From contig JARHVA010001189.1 in assembly GCA_037957365.1 (NCBI GenBank), positions 3,290,001-3,354,000 of the forward strand: a stretch of DNA of 64,000 nt, read 5' to 3'. Of this stretch, positions 23,533 through 36,400 are shown piece after piece. The notes beneath the pieces were generated by a model. That model did not search any database and was not told the DNA's origin. It saw only the letters and a program-made list of their open reading frames with translations. The position numbers and the translations under genes are program-made. Each line of letters opens with the position of its first letter. Positions within the stretch are counted from its first letter, which is position 1. The stretch comes from Torreya grandis. Lineage: Eukaryota > Streptophyta > Pinopsida > Cupressales > Taxaceae.

Positions 23533-24559
23533 TCTGTATGTAATGGGAAATGCAATAGATCTATAAATCAATCCTAGTTTAAAGAAGATAAATCTTACTT
23601 ACACTTTTGATTTTGGATACATTAGATATTTAGGGTCATGACCAAGTTGGATCCATTAGACCTATCCAAGGGATCTATTACCACACTAATATCACTAGGT
23701 AGGGTTCCAAAGCCTCCAATCAAGAAAAAATATGCAATAATCCTAACTAGGTCCTATGTTTTCATATTCACTAAACTAATAACAAGTAAAACAAAGTCTA
23801 GTCTAGTGTTGACCAAAGATTATGGCACAAAGTGGGGTTAGTAAACATAAAATTAAACATTCATAAGAAATTCCTAATTAAGTTATGTATAGGTAGGACC
23901 CTAATTCACAGAGAGAGAAATATATTCAAAAGTCATTACTTATGCTACTTATATATACTAAAGAGAGGAACAAAGTTAGAGATACTTACCTTGAAGATGA
24001 ACCCATCAAGACTCAATCTCTCACTTGGCCAAAGGTGCTTTTAAATATGTTGTTTTGGTTTTTAAGTATCACTAAAAAATTCCTAATAATCCAAAAATTC
24101 TCCAAAAGACAAGATTCTTCTCAAAGTATAAACCCTAAGCTAAGACTCCTTAAGTAGAATGGTAGAAGAGTAGATTGCAAAGAAACACAAATGAATAATT
24201 AACTCTTGTTCTATCTCTAAGAATGGTGAAATGAATGTGTTTATATAATTAGATCTAACCCTAATCCTTTTTGAAAGTTTAGGCCAAAAAGTTCAACCCA
24301 GTTGACTTAGTATTGTTATTATTGAAAAAAAATTAGGTCACATACTAGGTCAACTAGGGGCTGACCTAAACCCTTATAAATTTTATCAATAAGAGTACAA
24401 GGTTAATGGGGCTAATAGTGTAATGTAAACCATCAAAAAGGGTTTTAGGTTAGGGAATGGATAATTAATATGGTAAATGACTAGAGTAGGGTACAAAATA
24501 GGAGGAAAATATTAGAGGAATATCTTTGGGATCTAGTTGGATTAATAACAAGTGGTAAT
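23533..24559 (-). repeat. A-family LTR remnant, inverted
   Basis: The reverse complement matches the element A LTR. Diagnostic blocks on the + strand are AACCCTAAGCTAAGACTCC with AAGTAGAATGGTAGAAGAG (24131-24170), and the GTCAACTAGG and CAACCCAGTTGAC motifs (24296-24356). The match begins about 160 bp inside the LTR, next to the start of element C, and continues past the end of the element A 5' LTR to about 23540. It is therefore either a solo LTR or a fragment. Open frames at 23638-24157 (+) lie within it and are not genes. Confidence 0.65.
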
Positions 24560-25576
24560 TGTAGACACCTAAAGCTGACCACAATTAGATTCTAATCAGA
24601 CTTTAGACCAATTCCTACCAACCATTGTAAATTAAGCCTAGGAATCATTGAACGTCCAAATTCACTTATGAATTATTCATCAATTCTTAGAATTATGTTG
24701 AGGCATCCCTATTTGGGATATTAGCCCATATATAATAACTTCTCATGGATTTATCTTTAATCACCTTGTAGAATCATGACTATCAATTTGGCCTATGGAC
24801 CTATTAAATGGGGCACTTGAACACTTAATCAAAATCTTGAAAGAGATAAAAGGATAATCGAAATCATTTAACAAATTAAATAAGATTAAATGCCTATTTG
24901 AAATATCTAATTAAAATTAATGAATATCTAAAAATAGAAATTCAAAAAATCAAAAAATCAAATCCTTTCATCATTGCCTTTATGAGTTTTCAAGCTCTTC
25001 AAAAATATCCTAATATATCTAATTTGAGAGCCATGCCTAGTAACAAATCATAATTACTTGAAAATAATTAAATCAATTAGAGTTAGTTTTAACTCACCTA
25101 GGGCTAGTTTTAACCCATTCCATGTTTAAACTCAACCTTAACTCACCTTGGGTGAGAGTTAATTCCTAAGGCTATAAATACAAGGCCATACCCCTTTATT
25201 TCTAAGATTGGATATTGTAGAGTTATTATAAAGGATTTCCTCCATGAGCCTCATGCAAGTAGTGTTACCATGACCAAATCTTAAGCCAAGAAACATCAAA
25301 GCCAAGGTGCCAAGGAGAGAAGGAGCCAAATAGCCTCCATTGTCATAGACTTCTTGATGCACAAGCTGATTAAGACATTCAACAAGTGATTTAGAGCTCC
25401 AAGGAAGGTAAAAGACTTATTTCATTTATGTTTTTATTATGCTTTCATTTATTTTTGTTACCTAACTCTCTCTAGTGTCTAGGATAGAGGTGTTAGGATT
25501 TGAGTGTGTTAATTTCATTTGTTTTATGAGACTAACACAAGACTAACCTACCCTCTATGTTAAATCTTTGATCACA
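24560..25576 (+). repeat. 5' LTR of element C
   Basis: About 1 kb starting TGTAGACACC, a common plant gypsy LTR start, and ending GATCACA (25570-25576), directly before a primer-binding-like site. A TATA box at 25173-25180 lies in the right half. A short inverted repeat CTCACCTTGGGTGAG (about 25142-25156) and repeated AACTCACCT text (about 25090-25145) lie upstream of it. The partner LTR is not in the window, so the boundaries rest on the TG...CA ends and the primer site. Confidence 0.6.
25173..25180 (+). promoter_or_regulatory. TATA box of the element C LTR
   Basis: TATAAATA within GGCTATAAATACAAGG is a consensus plant TATA box. It lies about 400 bp before the LTR end, consistent with the U3/R border. 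The LTR promoter would drive genomic RNA synthesis. Confidence 0.6.
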
Positions 25577-25579
25577 TAT

Positions 25580-25597
25580 TGGCACACCTGATGGGAC
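25580..25597 (+). other. Putative tRNA primer-binding site of element C
   Basis: TTGGCACACCTGATGGGACC begins three bases after the LTR end. It resembles the TTGGCGCCGTCTGTGGGA leader motif typical of Tat-type elements, with several changes. Position and the TTGGC...GGGA pattern support the call; the exact tRNA cannot be fixed by eye. Confidence 0.5.
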
Positions 25598-28439
25598 CTG
25601 TACCTAATGAAGTTGCTCCTAAGGCCTTTTAGAACATTCCCCTAATGATTTTCATGTAAAAATTTGAAGGTTGTTGATCAAAATAGGTGAAAATTGAAGT
25701 CTAAAAACATTTTATAGAATTTATGAAGTTGCCTTGTATAGTAATGATTTTTCTCTATGGAGTCATGATATTGTCATAACTGTCATGATATTATGTTGAC
25801 CACTACTATTATTAGGATAACTATTTGTGTTTGCAAGGTAATCAATGATATTTTAATAGTGCAACTCTGAGAATTATGGTATTGCCATAAAATAAGTGAT
25901 ATTGGAATATCATTAATTTTAAAGTTGTGATATCATAAAAAGTTAAGTGATATTGTTATAACTTTAGCAATATTGCTTTTAAAATGCTAGTGGTTAAGCT
26001 GACCATTTTTTGCTAAGTTACAATATTACGACTCTCAGAGTAGTGATATTTATTTTAGTTATATGATTTGTCATTAAATTAGTGATATTTATTTAAAACT
26101 CTATTTTCATGCAAGTTGTGGTATTGTCCTACCTATCATGGTTTTGTAGAGAGAGTTGGAGTATTGCTTTATGTTTTATGGTTTTGCACTGTGTGTAAAA
26201 AAACTATAAACTTGAGAGAAAGATTTGGTATTCATTTATCCACTCATGATGTGCTTATAAGAACAAGGACTCCCTAATGTGTTTTCCAAGATTGAAAGGA
26301 CACAAAGAGACATTTAAAACACTTCTAACTTGTGAATTTCACATTTTAAATTGGTGTTTTAAAAATTGTATTGCTTAAGTTATTTTCATGCTTTTTCAAA
26401 GTTTTTAAAAACCAAATGCCAAGGAACTAAAACTTCATAACATACATCATTTTTTTGAAATAAAATGAACTTTCAATTTTAGCTACATACTCTTACATTT
26501 TTTTTTGTTTTATGATTGTTTGGTGAAAGTTTTTTGTTTAAGCAAAATGAGTGACACATGTATGTTCTCCCCCATCCCCTTTAGGGAACTTAGGTGACCA
26601 AAAATGATCATTGTTTGAATTTGTCTCTTTAGTTCTAAAGAATGAAAATAAATTTTCTAAGGCCCTCCCCAAATACATATGGTTTGGGTGACCCCAAAAT
26701 GACCATAAGTCTTTTCACTTGTCTTTATTTTTATGCATTTTGAAGTGTGAGTAGGAGTTCATCAACTTTTTACAAGTTATTTAGTGAAGCATTGACCCAA
26801 TAAATCACATCCCATCATCATTTCAACCCCAATCTATGGTGGGGGTATATAAATTGAGGGTGACCCATTGGGATACTTGTTTTGAGCAATTAAAACAAGT
26901 TCTATTAGTGGTAATCAACCTCATAATGTAAGGGCAAATCAAACATCACACTACACTAAAAAATTAATAGATGTAGTGGTTGGGAAAAAGGACAAGACCT
27001 TTTCTTAACAAGTTGATTAATGTGGATCCAAATGATGTGATTACATATATAGTGTTAGCCACACTTTGGACCATCTATAAATGAATTGAAAATTGATAGT
27101 TTAGAAATACCCCACTTATTACTGATATATTGTTAATATAGGGAGAGTAACTTGAAGTTCCATGTCATAGTGCAAACTCTTTTTAGAAGAGGGCACCTAA
27201 AAACCCTATTTTTAATGTGATTTTACTTTTTGGATTAACAATCAAAATCATTTCAAGAGAAAGTATATTGATGGAATTTGATAGTACTATGCAACCTTGT
27301 TAGTTTTAGGATTTAGGACATTATGGTTAGGTGTTTGTGTCATTTTATCCTTTCTTGCATTATTTATGAGTCTAAAATGTTTTATTTATCTTACCACATT
27401 CAAAAATGAGTCTTTTTTATACATTAATCCTTTATTTGAAGAGGTCTTACACTGCCCATTTGACATTGTACATATTCCTTGGTATTTTTATCCACCTTTG
27501 AGTGTATTTATCATTTGATTGAAAAGGGTGTCATTACGCTACCCAATTCACTTTGAATATTTTGCATTGGGGTCTTGAAACAAACCATTGATCATATATT
27601 TATAATGTGATAACATCATTACATTTGACAAATCATTTTAAAGACTTGTTTACCTTGTGTTGAAATTCCAAATTCAAAACCAAACCATGTATGCCTTTTT
27701 TGATCTATACCTAGTGTTGTTATGTCATTCATTCTTATCTAGATTATTGTATATTTAATAAGCTTAGTTTTCTAAATTGATTTTGAAATTAACCTTGAAA
27801 ATTTCAAATCCAAATATTGATTGTTTTCTACCTATGCCTTGTGCAATTTTATCTTAGACATTAATATTTCACTTTTGGGTTGTGTAACTTTTTTTAATTC
27901 TTTATTCAATTTGAAAACTATTGTTTGTGCTTAGAGTAGGGGAAGTAGTCCATCTTCCATATTATTAAAGTTTCATGACTTATACCAACTAACCAATTTA
28001 ATGTTTAAATATGAATTTCAAGTTTATTCTAAAGTGTTTCAAGCTTGTTAGATTAACTCATACCTCTTTTGACTTGTTTTATTTAAAAGTCTAGCTTTTA
28101 TGGCTTTTCTAAAAGACCTAGCAATACCTATTTTGAGCTTAGATTTTGTGCCTTCTTAGAAAGACCTAGAAACTTTTATTTTCTTTAGATTAGACTTGTT
28201 TAAAACACTTTATACCTAGAGTTTGGCATTTTAAATTTTTTTATTCATCGACTTGACCTTTTTGTGTAAGACATTTGATGTTAGACTATTTTATATCAAG
28301 TTTTAACACATTCCTTTTAAAGATACAACTCCATGTTTTGACCAAATTAGACCAATTTTGAACCATTTCTCCTTTGGACATTTTTTAAAGAGTTCGTAGA
28401 ACTCTAGGTATTTTGTGAAACATTCATCATTAATTTGAA
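25598..28439 (+). other. Leader of element C
   Basis: A long non-coding leader. Its first 500 bp contain eight GATATT/GATATC boxes (25767, 25787, 25847, 25898, 25929, 25949, 26045, 26084), mostly as GTGATATT, with GGTATTG boxes near 25879 and 26119. The remainder is A+T-rich with pieces such as GGTGACC (26593) and GGGTGACCCC (26687). The open frame at 27297-27518 is hydrophobic and unrecognised. Confidence 0.45.
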
Positions 28440-29458
28440 TATGTGTCATTATACTCATAGCAGAGCCATGTATAATCTAGGATATGATAATGTGGTCATA
28501 TAAGATGACTTTGTTCAAGACCCCTTGGTAATGATGTGGTTTATGAAATGGATCCTTATCATCCTTATAATGCTCAATTTAGGGAACAAAGTCAAGATCT
28601 TCTATCCCACTATTTGGTTAAAATGCCTCCATACTCAGAGTAGGACCAAGAATAAATAATGTACTATCTTTCTAGTATAACATCAGTTTTAGACCATGTT
28701 AAATAATAGTTGTACTACGTTATGATGCCATAATTATAAAATACTTATTTTTTTTATCATAATTTTCATGTAAACAAGGATGAAGTTTTAATTATATCAA
28801 AAAAGGTAGGGGTTAAATTTTTAGTAGAATTTCCCCATAAACATTTGTCTGGTTTAGTTAGAGTGCCTTATAATCAATATACTAAACATGCCTCTTCTAT
28901 AAATACTCAAACACTGATAATGGTGTCATACCAAATTCCAAATATGATTATCGTAGGAAAGGGCCTCATGAAGGACCATTTTATACAAATGTATATAGCA
29001 TACCAAACCTATTTAGACTTAGCACATAACTTTAGTAATGTGGCTATGTCAAACACTCCTCTCATTGTGTTAGATCCTTCAACAGGGGTATTGATTGAAT
29101 TTATAGGCCAATATAATTTGGGTATAGACACATTCACGTAAAGCACTTCAATTGGAGACATGTTCAATGCCTCATATATCAAATAAGTATCTACTAATAT
29201 GTAGAATAATGTGCCAAATACCATGGATAACACATGGGTGTCTTCCAATCTAGGCCAAAGTGGTTTAAATACATCAAAAACTAGTCTACAACAAGTGCCT
29301 TTAGTAAACCTCATGAGTGGTTTATAAAAGTATGGGGTAGGAAATCATACAACCTAACCACAATAAGTTATCTCTAATCCTCAACTAGTTACTTCATCAA
29401 GCATGCAACCACAAAGATTAAATAATCAAACACAAACTAGTGCCTTGCTTCAAAAAAA
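28440..29458 (+). pseudogene. gag: Element C gag, N-terminal part
   Basis: Near the junction with element D one frame reads as a Gln/Ser/Asn-rich stretch (about 29345-29458) with TAA codons where CAA is likely, similar in character to the Gln-rich text that resumes after 43886. Upstream an open frame at 28845-29141 and its surroundings are not recognisable as a domain. The identity as gag rests on composition, position after the leader, and continuity across element D. Confidence 0.45.
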
Positions 29459-30071
29459 TGTTTATATAGTGTTGTCATTGATGTAAATATAATGTTAAAG
29501 TGTATTTTAATTATTGTTTAGATGAATTTGTTGAATATGCATGGTGAGTAATCATGATAAATGAGTTTGATGTCTAGATGAGTATGGTGTCTAAATGAGA
29601 AAGTCTAGTTGGTAGTATGTGTTGTGATAAGCTTATTGATAATTGAAGGTATGTAGTGATTTCCATGAGAGAGAAAGATATAGGTACAATTTTCTTATAT
29701 TTAATTAGTTGATTTTGTGTTAATATCATGATGTGGAAGGAATAGGTCAAGGAATCAAGGTGTCTTATAAAGTCTTATCTAGACCTTGTGAGAAGGTATA
29801 TGCAGGTATCATGGTGAAGTGAGCTTAGAAATGTAATAAGTTGTTTGAAATTATATGGGATTGAGAGTTAGGTTTAGAAGCCTTTATAAGTTTTTTAAGG
29901 TAGATATTTGAGGACAAATGCTTAAGTAACCTAAGCATTGTCATATCATAAAGAGACCATGTGTGAAAGCAAGGGCTTGATTGCTTGGTAAGATGAGTGG
30001 TTATAGGAATGAGAGAATATATATGGTAGTGGTGGATCATGTTAAGGTCTTTATATCATGAAAATATGAAT

Positions 30072-31227
30072 GAAGGTCAAGTGCTTGAGTAACCTAAGAC
30101 TAGTCATGGTATGAAAAGCCCTAGTGAGAAGATTTGATCTTGGTAACTTGGTGAGATGGATGCACAGAGGCATAAGAGGATATATGAGGTTATTTTAGAA
30201 TGCATACGAGGAATTGGATCATACATGAGAGTATCATAGTGAGAATACAAGGGTAGGACATATAGACCTAGTATGTAACTAGACCACCTCTAGACCCTAC
30301 TTGGACTAATGACGCATCATGATCTATTGTCAAGGCATATGAAGGATGTTTGACATTATTTGAGCATGTGATATGTTGTGTGAGCATGTAATTAATTTTT
30401 AAATCAAATTTAAATAGATTTTAAGGTAAGTTCAAAACATAATAAGGTGTGAAGACTCAGGTGTAGTAAATCAAGATGGTGAGAGCATGGCCTAATGAGG
30501 TATTTGGATCAATTTCTAAGGATAAAATGGACATCTGAGAATTTATAGACATGTGTCATGTTTTTTAAAGTATGTTAAGAAATTTTTAGGTAAAAATTTT
30601 AATTTTAAGGTAATAAAAAATGTTTTAAGGTCTCTCATGTGCATAAAATGAAGGTAAAGTGCTTGAGTAAGCTAGGACTAGTCATGGTATGAAAAGTCTT
30701 AGTGAGAAGGTTTGCATATGGTAACTTAATGAGATGGATGAAAAAATACATAAGAGTATATATGAGGTTGTTTCAGAATTAATATAAACCATTTTATTAT
30801 TCATGAGATTCTTAGAGTCATCTTATAGGGGTAAGACCTATAGACCTAGTATGAAACTAGACCACCTCTAGACCCTGCTTGGCCTAATGAGGCATCATGA
30901 TCTATTTTCAAGGAATATGAAGGATGTTTGACATTGTTTAATAATTTTATATGTTGTTTGATCATGTAAGTAATGTTTAAATAACATGTAAAGAGTTTTT
31001 AAGGTTATTTCAAAACATAATGAGGTATGAAGACTCAGGTGTAGTAAAGCAAGATGGTGAGAGCATGGCCTAATGAGGTCTCAAGATCAGTTTCCAAGGA
31101 TAAAATAGACATGTAAGAATTTATATAAGTTTTTAATGTTTTTCTAAGTATTTTAACCAAGTTTTATGTCATAATTTTAAGGTTAAGTCAAGAAAAAGTG
31201 TTTTGAGGTCTCTCATATGCATAGAAT
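30072..31227 (+). repeat. 578-bp tandem duplication in the 5' LTR of element D
   Basis: Two adjacent diverged copies, 30072-30649 and 30650-31227. Three anchors give the same period of 578 bp: GAAGGT[C/A]AAGTGCTTGAGTAA (30072/30650), GACCTAGTATG (30265/30843) and GTGTAGTAAA (30461/31039). The right LTR has a single copy (about 41325-41895). The duplication is old, as the copies differ at many sites. Confidence 0.85.
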
Positions 31228-31899
31228 GAGGGGTTCTCAACCCGAGAAAAACTTTCAAGTGTTCATTGGCATGTGTAACCTATACATGAGAACATAATAT
31301 ATTAATGTTATATTTTTAAGGGTACTATATCAAATTTAAAATAATTATTTTATGTAATGAAGGGTTAAGATTTATGAATGATCATTAATACTAGAAGATG
31401 GTTTAAACCCTCAAAGAACCCTAACAATGACTTGATGTTGAAGATCTTGTTATAAAGTGATAATAATGGTTCTATATGGATATTTAAGTTATTTTAAGTT
31501 GTATTAAATTATATAAGGCACATATAGGTGTGATTGGTTTGTTAAGTGTGTGAGCAGACTCTACAAGAAAGGGCAAGTTTTTGGGAAAATTATTGTAGCT
31601 ATCAAAGTTAACCATGTAAAAGTTGTTAAATAAATGGAGGAAAAATATTGAGACTTATATTTTATTTAAATTATGGTTTTTTATCATTTTATATCCATCA
31701 TGTGTCTTAAAACATTCATCCAAGATAACTTAACACTAATAAGACTAATGGTGCAAACAATGAGAAACCCATGCTGAAGTGAGAAGGTGATTAGGGATGT
31801 GATATCATGGATTAGAGATGAATAAAAGTGCATGAATATATTTATAAGGAATTTTAATAATTTTTTATGTCATATAATTTTTGGATATCTTTTTATATA

Positions 31900-32640
31900 G
31901 CAAAATGTTACTCGCAAGTTGACTTTTCTAGCTTATTAAGGTATGTGTATAAAGAGGTCCAAAGATTATTCTATATGTATAATAATTTCCATTAGACCTT
32001 AGTATTTTTGTGTTTTGATATGTTATATACATATATAAAATGATAATATTCATTCATCATAATTATTTAAATGTGTATATATAAGTTCTGGAATTCAAAG
32101 TCACCATGACTAGTTTTTGAGGAAAACTGGTAGTTCTGAGTGAACAAGGTACAATGATGATTGTAAAGCCTTATCTTCTGAATTGAAGTGTCTAATGAAT
32201 ATGTCAATTTTTATTGGTAAATATATAACCTATCCATTATTTTTATAATTTTTTATATCTATTTTAATATGATTGGTACATTGAATCCAAAATGGCTTAT
32301 CTGGCTGAGTAAGTACTACGAGAGAGAAGGTCAACAAATTCGTTTGCAAGACCAATAATTGCCATTAGATATTTTAATATTATTATTGGATATTTTTATA
32401 AGGATGTTTTAATATAATTTTCATTCATTTTAATCCTTTTATTATTTTCTTTCATATGTAAGGAGTTCAAGTTTCCATGATTATGTTTTGAGGCTAGTTG
32501 GTAGTTCTGAGTGAGCTACTTGAAGAGAAGAGTTTGAGCCTTTATACCCTGAGTTGAAGCATATTATTAAGTTTTTGATGACATTTACATCATGATTTTT
32601 TTTAATATTTTATTTTTTTCCATGTTTTTCATAAAAATTG
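31900..32640 (+). repeat. About 372-bp tandem duplication in the 5' LTR of element D
   Basis: Two diverged copies offset by 372-373 bp: AATTTCCATTAGA (31984) and AATTGCCATTAGA (32357); GGAATTCAAAG...GGTAGTTCTGAGTGA (32090 on) and GGAGTTCAAG...GGTAGTTCTGAGTGA (32462 on). The right LTR keeps only one copy (near 42583). Outer limits are approximate. Confidence 0.7.
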
Positions 32641-33467
32641 TGTTTATGCTTCAGCTATTTAAGACAAATTTTTTGTGTATGTATAGGCCTATGGTGAACA
32701 GTGTTTTGAGAAGGGGTTCAAGTAATGGTTGGACCTAGAAGGTGTTGTGTAAATAAAGTTAAATTTTATAAGGTATATTTTATTTTAATATTATTTTTTT
32801 ATATTGTGTGTGTATTTTGGAAGCATTTAAATAAATATAAAGTGTAACGTGCTCTAATGAAAGCCTAATGAGATTAGGTCTCCTTAAGGCCTAAAAGAGG
32901 TTTTGGTCCTATATGATATGACCAACCTATTTTATTATTTTATTAATTTTTATAATATTTTATAATACATATTAAAAGGATAATAAAAGTGTGCAAATTT
33001 TTATGGCCAACCAAGGTGTGTGAGAGCAAGAGATTAATATAAGAACAAGGCTAATTAGGCCTATTTGAGTGTGTTCGATAAGAGAAGTGTGAAAGAAAAT
33101 AAAATATCATAAAGAGGATCATAATTATGTAATTTATAACATGATAATGTTTTATATATAAATTAATTAATATTTTATATGAGGTTTTATTATGGATATC
33201 AAGGTCATATGACCTAATCAGTCTTGAAGAAACCTAATAGAGCAAAGAAGCTTAGAGGTAGTTTTGAGAGGGATAGAAATGTGTAAATAAATGAAGAAGA
33301 GGACCATAATATATTTAATATTATAATAATTAAAAATATTTAATTAAAAATTCTACTTGGTTGAGTGGGTGCTTGGCCAAGAGGTCACTGAGTTGATGTT
33401 GAGTCACTAGGGGAGTTGGTGCTTCCTTTTAAGTGGGTGCTTGCTAAAAGACTATGTCAAGTTGGTG

Positions 33468-36400
33468 TTATTGACTATTTTGACCAAAATTCAAAATATG
33501 TCAACCCAATATATAATAAAAATTTATATATGTGTCTATTATCATGATATAGTGTGTGCCATTATTAATTTGATGTCATTTAATGTGTTTTTAGCTTTGT
33601 CATAGTCCAATTTAGTCCTTGTGTCATTTTATGTCATTTAAGGGTCGTATTTGAGTCATAAATGAAGGTGGTATGGTTATAAAATGTTTTAAAGTGTTTT
33701 AAACTTTATTTAAATGTATAATATGTCATACCCTATCATTCCTTTTCATTATTAACTCAAAAAATTATAAGTGTTAAGTACAATCAAGAAAATAGTTGAA
33801 AGAAAGGGAGTTTTGGAAGTTGTACAGATAATAGAGAAGAATGGAACATGGAAAAATCTTATTAAGTGACCATTAAAATTACCTGACTCCATTTACATAA
33901 TTTATCTACTTTTGAATTTCCAAAAATGGACCAAAACCATTTCTCTTCTCCATCACTCCACTCGGCATACAAAACTGGTCAATAGGTCTCTTAATGGTAT
34001 GGTTAATAAGTTATAGTTAAAATTATCTTGGTGTTTTATAGTTAAATTTATATAATTTATTTTCATATAAATATTTTAAATAATTATTTCTTATTATTTA
34101 TGAACCATTCTTAATAAGTTGACTATCTTGTTTTACTTTCTAATCCCCATACCATGTAGGTTTTGATTTTGTATGAGCTTGCCCATATAATCTAGCTAGT
34201 GAAATTGAATTTAGAGGATGTATAAATAATTATTTCATGGTTACCATTAATTTTTTAATATTTTTAGGTGAGTGAAATATTTAAACATCTCAAATTATAG
34301 GTTAAGTGCACCATTACTAAGATGCAGGCATATGTCACTATGTGTAGAGTTCCTTATTCTTGTAATGGTTTTAGAGGAAGGTATTATATGTTGTTTCATG
34401 TTTTTCATGGAATATTGATCCTAATAATTTAAAATTTTAGTTTCAATGGCTACATTCATAGAGTTGTAGTCAACCTCCATACACAATCCATTGAATGTGC
34501 ATCTACAAGTTTCCCATAGAATGATGAACAAGTTGAAATGAATCATTTTAAAATGTTCGATCTATTTAATGGTGTAAAACATTAATTTTTACACCTTTAT
34601 AATGTTTAATACTATTTATAATGTCACATAAAATGCATATTTCTCATGTCTCTACTCACTGCATTGTATACTAAAATGTCCACCTATAACTGGCTTTACA
34701 CAAAAATCTAAAAGTGTTGTGTGGAGGAGTTTGGAATGTTTTGAAACATTCATTAAGTTTAAGGAGTTATAAAATGTCATGAGAATAATGTTTTAAACCA
34801 CAAAATCACAAATATATATAAGGATTTTTCTTCATATATGGTAAATGAGTTTTAGGGACTTGTTTCCTTAAAAACTCAAAAATAGAGCCCTGTGTAACTT
34901 TGATGTTGCGATATGATAAGTAAACATGTAGTCTAGGTGGATCAAAATGATCCTATCATGAATCCATATCCTAGGGGAGATGACTTGAACAAATAGATTG
35001 GACGTTTGACTTCAATATGTGATGTTACAAGGTTTCAAATCTATGCATTTATTCACTGCAGATTTTCAGTGTCCACTATAGTGTTGAGACTCCAAATGAC
35101 TTTCTAGCCCTCATTAAAGTAAGAAGGATCACGTCTATATAGAAGTGGTAATATTAAAATGAGAATGGTAATGATTTTTAAAATAATATCAAGAGGGTTT
35201 TGAGTGTAATTTATTGATCTAGATCAACATATACATGTGTACCTTGTTTTCCAAAAGGTAACCTAAAGTTGACTATAAGTACCTAAGAGTTCCTAAAATA
35301 AACCTTGGTCAGAAGGAGCATGAAAAACATGGATATTTATAAATTATATTTTATTTAAGAATCTAAAGTATCCTATGAGGATTAACACCTAGTTTAAGGC
35401 TTTAAACACACCTACAAGAACCCCCTTTTACTCTAAAATTGTCAACTACAACTGATTGTGGCATGACAGTGATCTATGAGCATAAGCAATATTGAGGTTA
35501 GCCTAAACTAAAGCATGGTGTGATCAAGTGAAACTATTATATGATAATATAGGACCTAAATAAGTCTTGGTGTTAATAATATAAGGTATAATATGTAAAT
35601 TTCACCTACAGGTGTCACTTCCTAAGCAAGATAACACAACCACCGTTGACTATAACTGAGCATATCAAAGTGAAAGGTGAACAATGAGATGTTTGAAAAG
35701 GGTTTGATGATAAAAATGTTTTAAGGGACTCAAAATTTTTTTAAAAAACCTCAAGAGACTCCCATAGTATGTAAATATGACATAGATAAGTTTTCAAGAG
35801 TAGCATACACTCCATATGTTAACCCTACACACAATAAGTTCTCCATAATTATATCTTAGGTTTTGAGACACTTGGAGGTGCTAATAATGTGAAAACACCT
35901 TTGAAATTCATATATATTATATTTAGGATCCATTTAATCCTCTCATAAATTCTTCATGTTTTGGGAAATAAGGGAAGTGCGCTTTATTTATCTCAAATAG
36001 AGGACACTTTGAGAGGGCCATTTCCTATAGGTTGGTCATAAATATGATGAGAAGGTAAACTAAACGCTGATGAGACCTTGAAAATATATGTGGAAGGTTG
36101 TGTTAGACATGAAAAAACATGTAAAAAACCCATAGGTGAAAGAACATAATAGGGTGGCCCAAACCCACATAGGAGCATATAAAACTATTAGGTCTTGACT
36201 AGGCCTAATGGCCTAAAGGGGGTCTAGTATCATTTATAACACTAGATAGACATTATATTTAATTTTAAAACCTTCATGTGGAGTTATAAGGTGTTTTTTA
36301 ACTTATGAAATGTAGAGGATACCATAAGGAAGACATTTTTTTCTCAAACTAACTCAAGACTACATAAAATGCCTTGAAATGCTTGAGAGGCCAAGTTTGG

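Larger units (their letters stand above)
29459..33467 (+). repeat. 5' LTR of element D, first part
   Basis: Begins TGTTTATATAGTGTTGTCATTG and matches the right LTR start (40649) base for base with scattered changes. It contains two tandem duplications absent from the right LTR (listed separately). At 33467 (CAAGTTGGTG) it is interrupted by a 4.6-kb insertion and resumes at 38064. Open frames within it (for example 29825-30040 on the - strand) are not genes. Confidence 0.8.
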
